Below, in pieces: positions 6,821 to 16,300 of a stretch of DNA of 26,605 nucleotides. The stretch spans positions 1 to 26,605 of the forward strand of contig CAZFDK010000036.1 in assembly GCA_964518305.1 (NCBI GenBank). Reading direction: 5' to 3'. The position numbers and the translations under genes are program-made. Below the pieces are notes generated by a model. The model did no database searches, had not been told where the DNA came from, and saw only the letters and a program-made list of their open reading frames with translations. The stretch is from Caribbeanibacter sp964518305. Its GTDB lineage: Bacteria; Gemmatimonadota; Gemmatimonadetes; Palauibacterales; Palauibacteraceae. The first letter of the stretch is position 1, and every line of letters starts with the position of its first letter.

Positions 6821-9800
6821 ATGCGACATGGTCTCCGCCCGCTCGCGGTCCCCGCCGCCGGCCTCCTCGCCCTCTCGCTTCTGCTTCCCGCCTCCGCGCC
6901 GGCCCAGCAGGACGCCGGACAGCTGAACGCGGAGCGGGTGAGCGATCTCGACTTTCGCAGCATCGGCCCCGCCGTCACCGGGGGACGAATCCATGACGTG
7001 GAGGCGCTTCCGGACGACCCCTCCACGGTCTACGTGGCCACGGCCACGGGAGGCCTGTGGAGGAGCACCAACGCCGGCACCACGTGGGACGCGCTCTTCC
7101 AGCACCAGCCGGTGAGCACCTTCGGCGACATCGACATCGCCCCCACCGACCCGGACGTCATCTACGCGGGAACCGGGGGGCAGCAGAACCGCCAGAGCAC
7201 CTCGTGGGGGAACGGCGTCTACCGCTCCGACGACGCCGGTGCCACGTGGACGCACCTGGGGCTCGTGGAGACCCGCCACATCGCCGAGGTGGAGATTCAC
7301 CCCGAGAATTCCGACGTGGCCTGGGTGGCCGTCCAGGGGAACCTGTGGTCGGCCAGCGATGAGCGGGGCGTCTACAGGACCACCGACGGCGGGGATACGT
7401 GGCAGAAGGTCCTGTACGTGGACACCCTGACCGGCGCCAACGACATCGCCGTCGACCCGGAGAACCCGGACGTGCTGTACGCTTCGACCTACCAGCGGCT
7501 CCGCCGCACGTGGGGCTTCAACGGGGGCGGTCCGGGCAGCGGCATTTACAAGAGCACCGACGGCGGGGATACGTGGACCGAGCTCACCGACGGCATCCCG
7601 CCCGGCGACAAGGGCCGAATCGGCATCGCGCTGGCCCGGAGCCGTCCCGGCGTCCTGTACGCCACGATCGAGCACGGCGACGACGACCGGGAGGGCACGT
7701 ACCGCACCACGGACGCCGGCGAGAGCTGGCAGCGGGTGAACAGCCTGAACCCGCGGCCCATGTACTACAGCCACGTCTTCGTGGACCCGACCGATGCCGA
7801 CCGCGTCTACGTGCTCTCCACGGAAGCGTACGTCAGCGAGGACGGAGGGGAGCAGTTCACGCGGCTCCCGACCCGCCCGACCTACGACGTGGGCGTGCAC
7901 TCCGACCACCACACCATGTGGATCGACCCGTCGGACACCGAGCACTTCTACCTGGCGGGTGACGCCGGGCTGCATGTGACGAAGGACCGCGGCCAGACGT
8001 ACCGCCGCATCAACAACATCCCGATCGGTCAGTTCTACGCCATCGGCGTGGACGACCGGGACCCGTACTACGTGTACGGGGGGATGCAGGACAACCACTC
8101 GTGGATGGGACCGTCCGAGAGCCGGCGGTTCATGGGGATCACCAACGGCGACTGGAAGCAGATCGGCTTCGGCGACGGGATGTACCAGCAGCCGACGCCG
8201 GGGAATCACCGCTTCACCTACGTGGGCGACCAGAACGGCGGCCTGGTACGCCTGGACGCGGAGACCGGCGACCACCTGGAGATCTCGCCCGAGGCTCCGC
8301 CGGACTGGGAGGAGTACCGGTTCGACTGGGTGACCCCGAGCCAGGTATCCCGCCACGACCCCACGACCTTCTACTTCGGCGGCAACCGCCTCTTCATCAC
8401 CCGGGATCGGGGGGTCAGCTGGAGCCGCACCGAGGACCTGTCGAAGGACATCGACCGGGACACGCTGACGCTGATGGGCCGGCCCGGTTCGGCCGACCTG
8501 ATCTCGGAGAACGACGGCACCGCCTCCTTCTCGGAGGCCACCACGGTGTCCGAGTCGCCGGTGGACCCCGACGTGATCTGGGTGGGCACCGACGACGGCA
8601 ACGTCCAGGTCAGCCGCGACGGCGGACGGACGTGGACGGAGGTCTCGGGGAACGTCCCCGGCATCCCGCCGACCATGTACGTGAGCCGGGTGACGGCGTC
8701 GGCGGAGGAGCCCGGCGTCGCCTACGTCGCCTTCGACGGCCACCGGCGGGGCGACTTCAGCCCGCACCTGTTCAGGACCGAGGACTACGGGCAGGGCTGG
8801 ACGTCGCTCGCCGGTGACCTGCCGGAGTCGGCGGGCACGGTAAACGACGTCATCGAGCACCCGGACAACACGGACCTCCTGTTCACCGGCACCGAGCGGG
8901 GGCTGTACGTCTCCGCCACCGGCGGTGAGGCCTGGACGCGGATGGGCGCCTCGCCCGAGGCCGCCGAGGGGCGACGGCTCCCCACTACCCTGTACGACGA
9001 CCTGGCGATCCAGGAGCGCGAGAACGACCTGGTCGTCGGGACCCACGGGCGGAGCATCTGGATCCTGGACGACCTCACCGCCCTCCAGCACTGGACGCCG
9101 GGCGTGGCCTCGGAGCCGGCCCACCTCTTCCCGATCCGGGAGGCCACCTACTTCCAGCCGTGGAAGAACACCTCCTACCGCTCCCAGGCGGAGTTCTTCG
9201 GTGAGGACCCGCCCATGGGCGCGGTACTGCAGTACCACCTGGGACAGCAGGACGGCAACGCCCGGGTGGTGGTCCGGAACGCCGACGGCGACACGATCCG
9301 GGAGATGGGGGTCCCCGGGTCCTCCGGCGTGATCCACCGCGTCACCTGGAATCTGCGTCACGCGCCGCCGCCCACGGAGCCGGACGAGGAGGAGCCCGAC
9401 CCGGAGGCCGACGTGGTGCCGCCGGACACGGTCTTACCGGCCCTTCCCCGGCCCACGGAGGCCGCCGGGCCGCTGGTCTCGCCCGGCGTCTACGGCGTCA
9501 CGCTCGTGGCCAACGGCCGGGAGCACACGAGGAAGGTGCGGGTGGAGGCCGACCCGCGGATGGCGAAGATGATCTCGGACGACGACTTCCACGCCCGGGA
9601 AACGTTCCTGGTGGACCTGCTGGAGATGCAGCGCGAGGTCTTCCGCGCCCAGCAGCGGGCCGAGGAGCAGCTCGGCGAGGACGCGGACCTCACCGACCGC
9701 ATCACCGACCTCCGCTACGACATCTACGGGCTCTCCGGGGACTTCGTCCGGGGCGGCGTCACGCAGAAGACCCTGTACCCGCCCACGGACCAGCACCGGG

Positions 9801-9871
9801 AGCAGAAGTCCAGAATGGAGAAGGAACTCGAGGACCTTCGTTCCGAGCTGGAGCAGGTGACGGGAGGCTGA
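6821..9871 (+). CDS. Secreted Asp-box/BNR (VPS10/sortilin-like) repeat protein
   Basis: This 1016-residue exported protein has a signal peptide over residues 1-29 (cleavage near SAPAQQ). About eleven Asp-box-like repeats run from residue 80 to about 710, including GLWRSTNAGTTW, GVYRSDDAGATW, GVYRTTDGGDTW, GIYKSTDGGDTW, RLFITRDRGVSW and NVQVSRDGGRTW. They should build one or two beta-propellers. A Pro/Asp/Glu-rich linker, a small beta domain (HTRKVRVEADPRM) and a charged helical C-terminus likely to form a coiled coil follow. Databases often call this family a WD40/YVTN/BNR-like glycosyl hydrolase or sialidase-like protein, but no sialidase arginine triad or catalytic pair can be recognised, so an enzymatic role is not supported. 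It is common in multi-copy sets in Gemmatimonadota and Bacteroidota. It is transcribed alone and ends at two hairpins. Confidence 0.88.
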   Translation: MRHGLRPLAVPAAGLLALSLLLPASAPAQQDAGQLNAERVSDLDFRSIGPAVTGGRIHDVEALPDDPSTVYVATATGGLWRSTNAGTTWDALFQHQPVSTFGDIDIAPTDPDVIYAGTGGQQNRQSTSWGNGVYRSDDAGATWTHLGLVETRHIAEVEIHPENSDVAWVAVQGNLWSASDERGVYRTTDGGDTWQKVLYVDTLTGANDIAVDPENPDVLYASTYQRLRRTWGFNGGGPGSGIYKSTDGGDTWTELTDGIPPGDKGRIGIALARSRPGVLYATIEHGDDDREGTYRTTDAGESWQRVNSLNPRPMYYSHVFVDPTDADRVYVLSTEAYVSEDGGEQFTRLPTRPTYDVGVHSDHHTMWIDPSDTEHFYLAGDAGLHVTKDRGQTYRRINNIPIGQFYAIGVDDRDPYYVYGGMQDNHSWMGPSESRRFMGITNGDWKQIGFGDGMYQQPTPGNHRFTYVGDQNGGLVRLDAETGDHLEISPEAPPDWEEYRFDWVTPSQVSRHDPTTFYFGGNRLFITRDRGVSWSRTEDLSKDIDRDTLTLMGRPGSADLISENDGTASFSEATTVSESPVDPDVIWVGTDDGNVQVSRDGGRTWTEVSGNVPGIPPTMYVSRVTASAEEPGVAYVAFDGHRRGDFSPHLFRTEDYGQGWTSLAGDLPESAGTVNDVIEHPDNTDLLFTGTERGLYVSATGGEAWTRMGASPEAAEGRRLPTTLYDDLAIQERENDLVVGTHGRSIWILDDLTALQHWTPGVASEPAHLFPIREATYFQPWKNTSYRSQAEFFGEDPPMGAVLQYHLGQQDGNARVVVRNADGDTIREMGVPGSSGVIHRVTWNLRHAPPPTEPDEEEPDPEADVVPPDTVLPALPRPTEAAGPLVSPGVYGVTLVANGREHTRKVRVEADPRMAKMISDDDFHARETFLVDLLEMQREVFRAQQRAEEQLGEDADLTDRITDLRYDIYGLSGDFVRGGVTQKTLYPPTDQHREQKSRMEKELEDLRSELEQVTGG

Positions 9872-9876
9872 GTCGA

Positions 9877-9898
9877 CGGCGGGTACCGAGTCCCGCCG
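9877..9898 (+). terminator. Hairpin after the Asp-box repeat gene
   Basis: CGGCGGG (9877-9883) pairs with CCCGCCG (9892-9898) around an 8-base loop, six bases after the stop codon at 9871. There is no T-tract. It is the first of two hairpins in the 67-bp convergent gap and is best placed to end the plus-strand transcript. Confidence 0.45.
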
Positions 9899-9909
9899 CG
9901 CCGGCCGTT

Positions 9910-9935
9910 CTGCGGGCTGTCCGAGCGGCCCGCAG
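9910..9935 (-). terminator. Hairpin after the small lipoprotein gene
   Basis: CTGCGGGC (9910-9917) pairs with GCCCGCAG (9928-9935) around a 10-base loop. It lies just beyond the stop of the minus-strand lipoprotein gene (9939-9941) and is best placed to end the transcript of the surface-protein block. Confidence 0.45.
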
Positions 9936-9938
9936 GGA

Positions 9939-10409
9939 TCAGCCGGACACGAAGGACCTGAAGGCGATCCGCAGGGCTCTCTCCAGCAGGTCGTTCTGCA
10001 CCCGGGCCTTCTGTTCGCCGTCGACCAGCAACTGCATCTCCGCATCCACCGGTTCGGAGGCCTCGGTTTCCGCGGAGTCCGTGAGCGCCACCTCCACGTA
10101 GAACCTCTGAGTCTCCGTCAGTGACTGGTCCACCGTGGTCGGCAGGCTCCGCCGGGCCGTGTCGGCCGTAATCAGGTTGACACTCGTGCCCCCCGTGTCC
10201 GGTTGAAAGGCCCCGGAGGCGTTCTGCTCCTGCACGAACTGTGTCGAAGTGACGACCTGCACCGCTGTACCGTCCGGTCCCGAGATCTCGGCCCGGGCCT
10301 GCGAGCGGCTACTGACGTCCATGCAGGCCGTACCCGCGAGCGCCATGGTCACGGCCAGGGCGGCGACGAGTGACAGCCGAGATGCGGGAGTAGACGTGGA
10401 TTCGGTCAT
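9939..10409 (-). CDS. Small lipoprotein of unknown function
   Basis: This 156-residue protein has a lipoprotein leader (RLSLVAALAVTMALAG then TAC, lipid cysteine about residue 29). The mature part is acidic and Ser/Thr-rich, without a recognised domain. It contains ETQRFYVEVALTDS and, near the C-terminus, VDAEMQLLVDGEQKARVQN, suggestive of a small beta-rich fold. The frame is open upstream to 10775 but that stretch lies inside the neighbouring gene; GGAGG lies three bases before the ATG at 10409, a short but usable spacing. It begins 47 bases after the CPR/plug gene on the same strand, so the two are probably one operon and may act together at the outer membrane. That link is an inference from position only. 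Confidence 0.65.
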   Translation of the reverse strand: MTESTSTPASRLSLVAALAVTMALAGTACMDVSSRSQARAEISGPDGTAVQVVTSTQFVQEQNASGAFQPDTGGTSVNLITADTARRSLPTTVDQSLTETQRFYVEVALTDSAETEASEPVDAEMQLLVDGEQKARVQNDLLERALRIAFRSFVSG

Positions 10410-10456
10410 GATCCTCCGTAGTATGTGTAGTTCATTCGAGTCGTTCCCTGACCTGC

Positions 10457-11551
10457 CTAGCCTCCGGATTCCGGCCGTACCCGCAGCCAGAGCACCACCG
10501 CGCCGCACGAGGCGCTGCGCCGGTTGAACTCCGCCGGGAGCTGAGCCGCTCCGCGGTACACTTCGACGGCGGCGATGTCCGCCGGCAGGAAGGTGTCGAT
10601 GCCATTCGGGAGAGGCTGCGCTTCCCCGTTCACGAAATACTGAGTGCGGCACGGCCCGGACCGGGTGGACGCACGGGGATCCCGGTTTCCCTGCACGCTG
10701 CGCCGAATCGGCGGCCCGCCGGGGCTGAACCCCTGGATCCGGCGAAAGGCCTCGCTCAGGTGCGAGGTGTTCCACTCCTCGATCTGCTGTCTCGTGATGT
10801 ACGTTCCGTGACCACGCTGTTTCCGGTCGTAGAAGCCCACCTGCTCCAGTCTCATCGACCGGACCTCCCGGACCTCGACCTCCAGCGGGGCGACCCGGAC
10901 GGGATCCCGGGTGATCCGCATTCGGAGCCGCACCGTGCGAGCGGACTGCACCCGTATGGAATCAGTGTGACGCCCGTGGCCCACGTGCTCGACGCGAACC
11001 TCGTACCGGCCGGGCGGCAGCGGGGGGAGCTCGAAGCGTCCGTCGTCCGCCGTAACCGCACGGACCTCCAAACCCGGAACGCTCACAGTCGCCGCCTCCA
11101 CCGGGACCTGGTCCGAGGCATCGAGGACCCGTCCGAGGACCTCGCCCGGCCGCCCGGGACTGACCGCGAGGTCCCGCCGGACCGGACGCCGGTCGTTGCG
11201 TGGGACAGCCACCTCCACGACCTCACCCTCGCGGGTACCCACCCTGGCCCTGAGACCGATCGTCGTCTCCGCCCCTCCGCCGCAGAGTTCGAAGCGGCCC
11301 AGGGAATCCGCTCCTACCTCGACCACCACCGAGTCCGACGTCGCGCGACGCCAGGCGAACACCCGGGCACCCGGCAGCGGTACTTCGGTCTTCGGGTCGC
11401 GGACGACACCGGTCAGGCTGGCTTCCGCCGACCCGCTCCGGTCGCACGCCCGGAGCGGCTGTGGCGCGCCCTCCTGAGCGCTCGCGGGACCTGGGTCAAC
11501 GGAGAGGGAGATCAAGGCCACGAGCAGAGCAGACAGGAACGCCGTGCGCAT
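10457..11551 (-). CDS. Exported protein with two carboxypeptidase-regulatory-like domains and a TonB plug-like C-terminus, no barrel
   Basis: This is a 364-residue predicted periplasmic or outer-membrane protein. A signal peptide spans residues 1-25 (ending PASAQ). Two carboxypeptidase regulatory-like (CPR) Ig folds follow: about 44-130 (SLTGVVRDPKTEVPLPGARV) and 136-213 (GEVLGRVLDASDQVPVEAAT, then DDGRFELPPLPPGRYEVRV). From about 238 to the end the sequence has the plan of a TonB-receptor plug: ITRQQIEEWNTSHLSEAFRR, then CRTQYFVNGE, then LPADIAAVEVYRG. No 20-plus-strand barrel follows; the protein simply stops. Cysteines at about 36, 90, 301 and 349 may form disulfides. Similar architectures are known in Gemmatimonadota, with no settled function. 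The start at 11551 was chosen for the signal peptide; the frame is open to 11659. Confidence 0.75.
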   Translation of the reverse strand: MRTAFLSALLVALISLSVDPGPASAQEGAPQPLRACDRSGSAEASLTGVVRDPKTEVPLPGARVFAWRRATSDSVVVEVGADSLGRFELCGGGAETTIGLRARVGTREGEVVEVAVPRNDRRPVRRDLAVSPGRPGEVLGRVLDASDQVPVEAATVSVPGLEVRAVTADDGRFELPPLPPGRYEVRVEHVGHGRHTDSIRVQSARTVRLRMRITRDPVRVAPLEVEVREVRSMRLEQVGFYDRKQRGHGTYITRQQIEEWNTSHLSEAFRRIQGFSPGGPPIRRSVQGNRDPRASTRSGPCRTQYFVNGEAQPLPNGIDTFLPADIAAVEVYRGAAQLPAEFNRRSASCGAVVLWLRVRPESGG

Positions 11552-11877
11552 CGGGAGCCGCAGTCCGCTAATCGGAGACGGCAGGAGCGGGGTACACTGC
11601 GAGCCGTGTTCGCAGCTGCAGCGGCGCTCGCGGCCACGGCAGCGGTGGGGACCGCTCACCGTCCGCCGACGTCCAGCGCCCGAATCGCGAATCCGTCGAA
11701 AGGGGTCTCGAGACGGTAGTCGCTGTCATGGGTGCTACGTGTACCGCCCGTGACCGGATTCCGTTCCGGAACGCCTCGACGACGAGAGGCCGGCCCGGGC
11801 ACACCCTCGCCACGGACCGGCCCTGTCGCCGGAGTACGATCGAGTCGTCAGGCGGTCGATGACCGCGACGTGTTCAA
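11552..11877. other. Intergenic region between the SusD-like and CPR/plug genes
   Basis: These 326 bp hold no convincing gene. GCCTC (11773-11777) can pair with GAGGC (11786-11790) around an 8-base loop and could weakly terminate the susC/susD transcript about 90 bases after the susD stop. Two perfect palindromes occur, GTCTCGAGAC (10 bp, about 11705-11714) and CGTTCCGGAACG (11762-11773). Both are within chance expectation. A minus-strand promoter for the CPR/plug gene probably lies here but none stands out. Confidence 0.35.
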
Positions 11878-13299
11878 CTAGCCCCCGACGTTCGGATTGG
11901 AGCGAATTTCGGTGATCGCGATCGGGAAGAAGGTGCCCGGCTCACTGGCGGCGGGCGACTGCGGGAGCCACCGCTCGGACGTGACGTCGAACCGGTACAT
12001 GTCCGCCAGCCTCCGGTTCATGAGCAGCAGATTCACCTGCCGGGTGTGCTGGAGAATCTCCATGTTCGACACCTGGCCCGTGAAGTCGGGCTTCCCGGCG
12101 ATGCTCCGGACGTTGTTGATGTAGTCCTCGAAGTCGCCGGTGTTGCCCTGTGCCAGGTTGTGCTCCGCCAGCAGCAGGTGCATCTCGCGCGCCGTGACGA
12201 TGTTCTGCGACGCGAAGGCGCCAGCCTGCTGGAACGTCTGCAGCTTGCGGGTGAAGACGGGGTCCGGCTGACCGCTCACCGGATCGGTGATCACCACCGA
12301 GTCGATTTCCGTCTCGTCGCCCGCGACGACACTCACGTACTCCGGGCCGAACTGCAGCTCGCCGCGGTCGTTCACCTGTCCGGCGATGAAGCTGACGCCG
12401 GTCGTGTTCGCACTGAACTGCGCCTGCCATCGCCAATCGGTGCCCATCCCGATCCGCTGCAGCGCGGCCGCCGCGTCGTCGGCCATCTGCTGGTTGCTGA
12501 CCAGCGGCTCGCTCGGCGTGGATCCAGACGGATTCAGCTTGCTCCAGACGGCCTTGGCGTGCCGTACGCGGGCCCGGTAGGCGATGGCCCGCGTGGCCAG
12601 ATCGGAGTCTCCCAGAGACGTGGCCAGGCTCTCCGCGGAGTTCAGCCAGTCGATGGCCTGATCGTAGAGATCGGGCATGTTGCTCTCTCCGACCGAAGAG
12701 GCCGCGGCGCCCGGCTCCTCGGGAATCACGAAGTTGTCGTAGACGTCAGCGATCGTGGCGTACACGACGGCCCCGTACAGATAGGCCCGGACCAGGTCGG
12801 TCTGGTCCGCCAGATCGGACTGCAGCTGCTCGGCCTGGCTGATCGAGCGGTCCGCCATGAAGCGGGCTTCGGTGGCGCTGGGCCAGACGACGTCGGAGAA
12901 CTCGTTTACAGGGTCGTCGGCGAAGCCCTGTGACAGCGACTGCCAGGCATCGCGTGAGCCGATCCACCGGATCTCGTCTGTGACGGTGGCAAAGGGGGCC
13001 GTGAGGTCCCCGATCATCTCGTTCATGTTCTTCAGGGACCCGTTCACCAGCGACGGCACCGCGGCCGGGTCCTCCAGGTCCTCCGACTGGATGCTGTTCG
13101 GGTCCGGGACGTTCAGCGGGTCCCGGCATGCCGTGAAGGCCACCGCGAGCAGCAGTAGGAGCCCTCCGGCCCGGATCATGCCGGACCGGACGGCGCTGCT
13201 CGCATCGTCGTCACTCTCTCGAAAGAAGGTCATCCCGCGCTCTCCCGTTCTGGATTCCGTCTCGCCCGTCGAAGATGCGTGTCCCGCGTCCGCTGACAT
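11878..13299 (-). CDS. SusD/RagB-like outer-membrane lipoprotein
   Basis: This 473-residue surface lipoprotein captures substrate on top of its SusC partner. The leader MIRAGGLLLLLAVAFTAC supplies the lipid cysteine, followed by RDPLNVPDPNS, typical of the mature N-terminus of SusD/RagB proteins. The body is helix-rich, with TPR-like segments (ARAYLYGAVVYATIADVYDN-like stretch; AYRARVRHAKAVWSKL) and a late EMHLLLAEHNLAQGN helix, as expected for the family. The start is ambiguous. ATG 13299 has the best ribosome binding site (AGGAGGG at 13313-13307) but leaves about 40 residues before the hydrophobic core. ATG 13233 has GGGAGAG upstream. ATG 13179 gives the cleanest lipoprotein leader but no binding site. 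It starts 13 bases after the susC stop. Substrate is not inferable. Confidence 0.88.
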   Translation of the reverse strand: MSADAGHASSTGETESRTGERGMTFFRESDDDASSAVRSGMIRAGGLLLLLAVAFTACRDPLNVPDPNSIQSEDLEDPAAVPSLVNGSLKNMNEMIGDLTAPFATVTDEIRWIGSRDAWQSLSQGFADDPVNEFSDVVWPSATEARFMADRSISQAEQLQSDLADQTDLVRAYLYGAVVYATIADVYDNFVIPEEPGAAASSVGESNMPDLYDQAIDWLNSAESLATSLGDSDLATRAIAYRARVRHAKAVWSKLNPSGSTPSEPLVSNQQMADDAAAALQRIGMGTDWRWQAQFSANTTGVSFIAGQVNDRGELQFGPEYVSVVAGDETEIDSVVITDPVSGQPDPVFTRKLQTFQQAGAFASQNIVTAREMHLLLAEHNLAQGNTGDFEDYINNVRSIAGKPDFTGQVSNMEILQHTRQVNLLLMNRRLADMYRFDVTSERWLPQSPAASEPGTFFPIAITEIRSNPNVGG

Positions 13300-13306
13300 G
13301 CTCGCT

Positions 13307-13313
13307 CCCTCCT
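13307..13313 (-). promoter_or_regulatory. Ribosome binding site of the SusD-like gene, overlapping the susC stop
   Basis: On the minus strand AGGAGGG ends eight bases before the ATG at 13299 and touches the stop codon of the SusC-like gene (13313-13315). This tightly couples the pair and argues for the long SusD start. Confidence 0.55.
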
Positions 13314-16300
13314 CAGAATCCGGCCGAGACGGAGAGCGTGAATCGCCGCGGGATCGGCACCCTCCAGGCCTCCTGGCCCATGAGGAAGTTGCAGTCCACG
13401 GTCGTCGATTGGCCCGCGCCTGCGCAGCGGCCGCTGTTGTTCAGCTCCGGATCCAGACCCGTGTAGTCGTCGGTGACCCAGAGGGCCAGATTCCGGCCCG
13501 AGAGCGTCACGGACAGCGTCCGCATCGAGAAGGTGGAAGCCAGCTCCGTCGGAGCGTTGTACGTGAGCGAGGCCTCCCTCAGCCGCATCCAGTCAGCATC
13601 GAAGATCTGGTTCAGGCCACTCATGGGAGACAGCCCTCTCAGCTCCCGCGCCCACGTCTGCGCGGCAGCGAGGCGATCCTCGGCCGAACTGCTCGGGTCG
13701 AGGAGCGTGGACTCCACCTCCGCCGCCTTCGGCGTGTTGCGCCCGATCAGGGCGTTCGCGCGTCGGAAGGCGCCGGACAGGTCCTGGATCTGGAGGCCGA
13801 ACTTGTACTCGGCCACCGTTCTGAGCTGGAAGTTGCCCAGGAAGCTCACGTCCGTGCCGAAGCTGCCGGACCAGTCCGCCCACGGGCTGCCGAGCTCGTT
13901 CTGCAGCACCTGCGCGGTACCACAGTCCTCGGGCAGCACCTCGAAGTCGCTGGGATTCCGCGGCTGCGAGAAGAAGTTCAGGGCCTCCTGCCGGCTCGGA
14001 GCCGTGCAGCTGTCGTTGAGGTCGAGGGGGATCTCCTTGTCACGCTGGAGCTTCGCCCCCAGGAACGCCCCGGGCGGCAGCCCCTCGGTGAGGAAGTTCC
14101 GGTTCCGGGGATAGCTCCCGCCGGTCTTGATCTGCGGCGCGCCGCCGAGGTCTGTGACCGTCTGGTCCAGGTAGGCGGTGTTGGCGAACACGTTCACGGT
14201 CACGTCTTCGCCCTGGATCACGCCGGCGTCGACGTTGAAGTCGAACCCGTGCCCGTCGAGGGTTGCGATGTTGACCAGCTGCGAGCTGGTGAAGCCGCCG
14301 GAGGCCGGGAACTGTCTCTGGACCAGGGCGTTGTCCACGGTCCGCGTCCACCAGGTCCCCTCGAAGCTGATACGATCGTTGAACAGCCCGAGCTCCAGGC
14401 CCGCTTCGTACTCCGTGGAGACCTCGGGCTTCAGCTCGGGGTTACCCAGATTCTGGGGCTCCACCCCGGGCCCGGCCTGGCTCCCGATGCCTGAAAACGT
14501 CCGGAATTGCGCGAAACTGTTCGGCTGGAGGCCCGACTGACCCCAGGCGCCCCGGATCCGGAGCGAGGAGACCAGTTCGCTGTCCCAACCCTCCAGATCA
14601 CTGAACACCACCGACGCGCTGGCCTTGGGGTAGAACTCGCCCTGTGTCTCCGCGCCGAAGGCGGAGTTCACATCGTAGCGCCCGCCGCCGGTGACGAAGA
14701 CGAAGTCCTTGAAGCCGATCTGCTCCTGGGCGAAGACCCCGATGTTGACGCTCTCGCTGATGGTCTCGTCCACGTCGAGGGAGCTGGCCGCGCCGGCAAC
14801 CTCGAGACCCGGCCCTCCGAAGCCGTCCCCCTCGCCGCCGCGGAGGCGCGACTGGCGCAGGAAGGATTGCGTGCCGGCGGTGAAGCTGCTGCTGAAGTCG
14901 TCACCGAGCGACTCCTCGTAGCCGCCGCGGACCTCGAAGGTGAGCTCCAGGTCGTTCTGGGTGCCGATGTCCCGGATGCCGTCGGTGTTGGACGTGGCGA
15001 TGCCGTCCACGTCCCAGCCGAAGGGCTGCTGCTCCCAGGACTCGTTGGACACGACGTCCATGCCCGCGGTGGCGTTCAGGCTCAGCTTCTGGCTGGGCTG
15101 GTACTGACTCTGGAGGCTGGTCCGGAAGTGGTGAACCTCCTGTGCGGTCTCCTGCTGCATCGCCTCTGCCGGCGTCGCGAAGACCGGTGTGCCGAAGAAG
15201 TTGCAGGCCTCGGATTGATCCTGGCAGTTGGCCAGGCGGAGCTGCGAGTGCGTGAGCACCGGAAAGGTCCCGAAGATGTTGTTCGCCGTCGACGGCGACT
15301 GCTGCTGCGCGAACGAGTAGTTGGTGCTGAGATTGACCCGGAGCTCATCCGAGGCGAAGGCGTTGATGTTCCCCGTCGCCTGCCAGCGCTCGCTCTTGTC
15401 ACGGCCCTCCGGCCCCAGGTCCTCCATGCCCGAGATCCCGTCCATGTTGCTGTAGCGGCCGGAGATGAAGTAGGTGACTCCCTCGCCCCCGCCGTTCACC
15501 GAGCCGCTGAGGTTGTTGATGCGGCCCGTCTCGTCGAAGCGGTCGATGAGATCGCGCTGGATAGGCTCGAAGAGCTCGACGCTCTCGCCCCAGCGGTCCT
15601 CCATCCGCTGCGCCTGCTCCGCGGTGCGGGCGAAGTCGGCGTGCGGAATGAGGCGGTTCGTGGGCATGAACTCGAGCCCGTATTCGGTCTCCACGTTCCA
15701 CCGCGCGGTGCCCTCCCGGCCCGTCTTGGTGAAGATCTGGATGACGCCGTTGGAGGCCTCCGTGCCGTACAGCGTCGCCGCCGCCGCTCCCTTGAGCACC
15801 TCGATCCGGTCGATGGCAGTCGGCGGGAGGTCGTCGAGGCGGGAGGAAGCGCCCGCGCCCTCGGCCCCGGCATCCGCCTGGCCGGCAAACCCGCCGCCGG
15901 AGCTGACCCGAACGCCGTCGATGTAGACCAGCGGTTCGTTGGACTGGGACAGGCTGGTCGCTCCACGGATCCGGATCCGGGATCCCTCCTGGCTCATGCC
16001 GCTGGAGGCGAGCACCGAGAGACCGGGCTCACGGGCCGTGAGCATCTCGCTCACGCTGGTCGTCGGCGCGTTCTCGATCGCGTCGGTGGAGATGGACCCG
16101 ATCGTATTGCCCAGCTTCCGCTGCTCCACGCCTCCGGTGCCCGTGCCGGTCACGACGATCTGCTCCAGCTCGACAGCGCTCTGCTGGAGCTCGAAATCAG
16201 CGGTGGCGGTCTGACCCGCCTGCACGCTCACCGTCTGCGTCGAGGTGCTGAAGCCGACCAGTTGGACCCGCACCTGCTGTTCACCGGACGGAACACCGGT

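Noticed and set aside
6683..9361. Long open minus-strand frame (about 890 codons) across the Asp-box repeat gene.
   Set aside because: It is antisense to a gene with a clear signal peptide and repeats. Its translation is low-complexity Gly/Arg/Val-rich without domains, as expected from GC-rich codon bias leaving few stops.
6821..9871. Calling the Asp-box protein a sialidase or glycosyl hydrolase.
   Set aside because: Asp boxes are structural. No arginine triad, Tyr/Glu pair or other catalytic set could be recognised, so an enzyme name would be unsupported.
11762..11773. Perfect 12-bp palindrome CGTTCCGGAACG upstream of the CPR/plug gene.
   Set aside because: Palindromes of this length are expected several times by chance in 26 kb, and no promoter elements were seen beside it.
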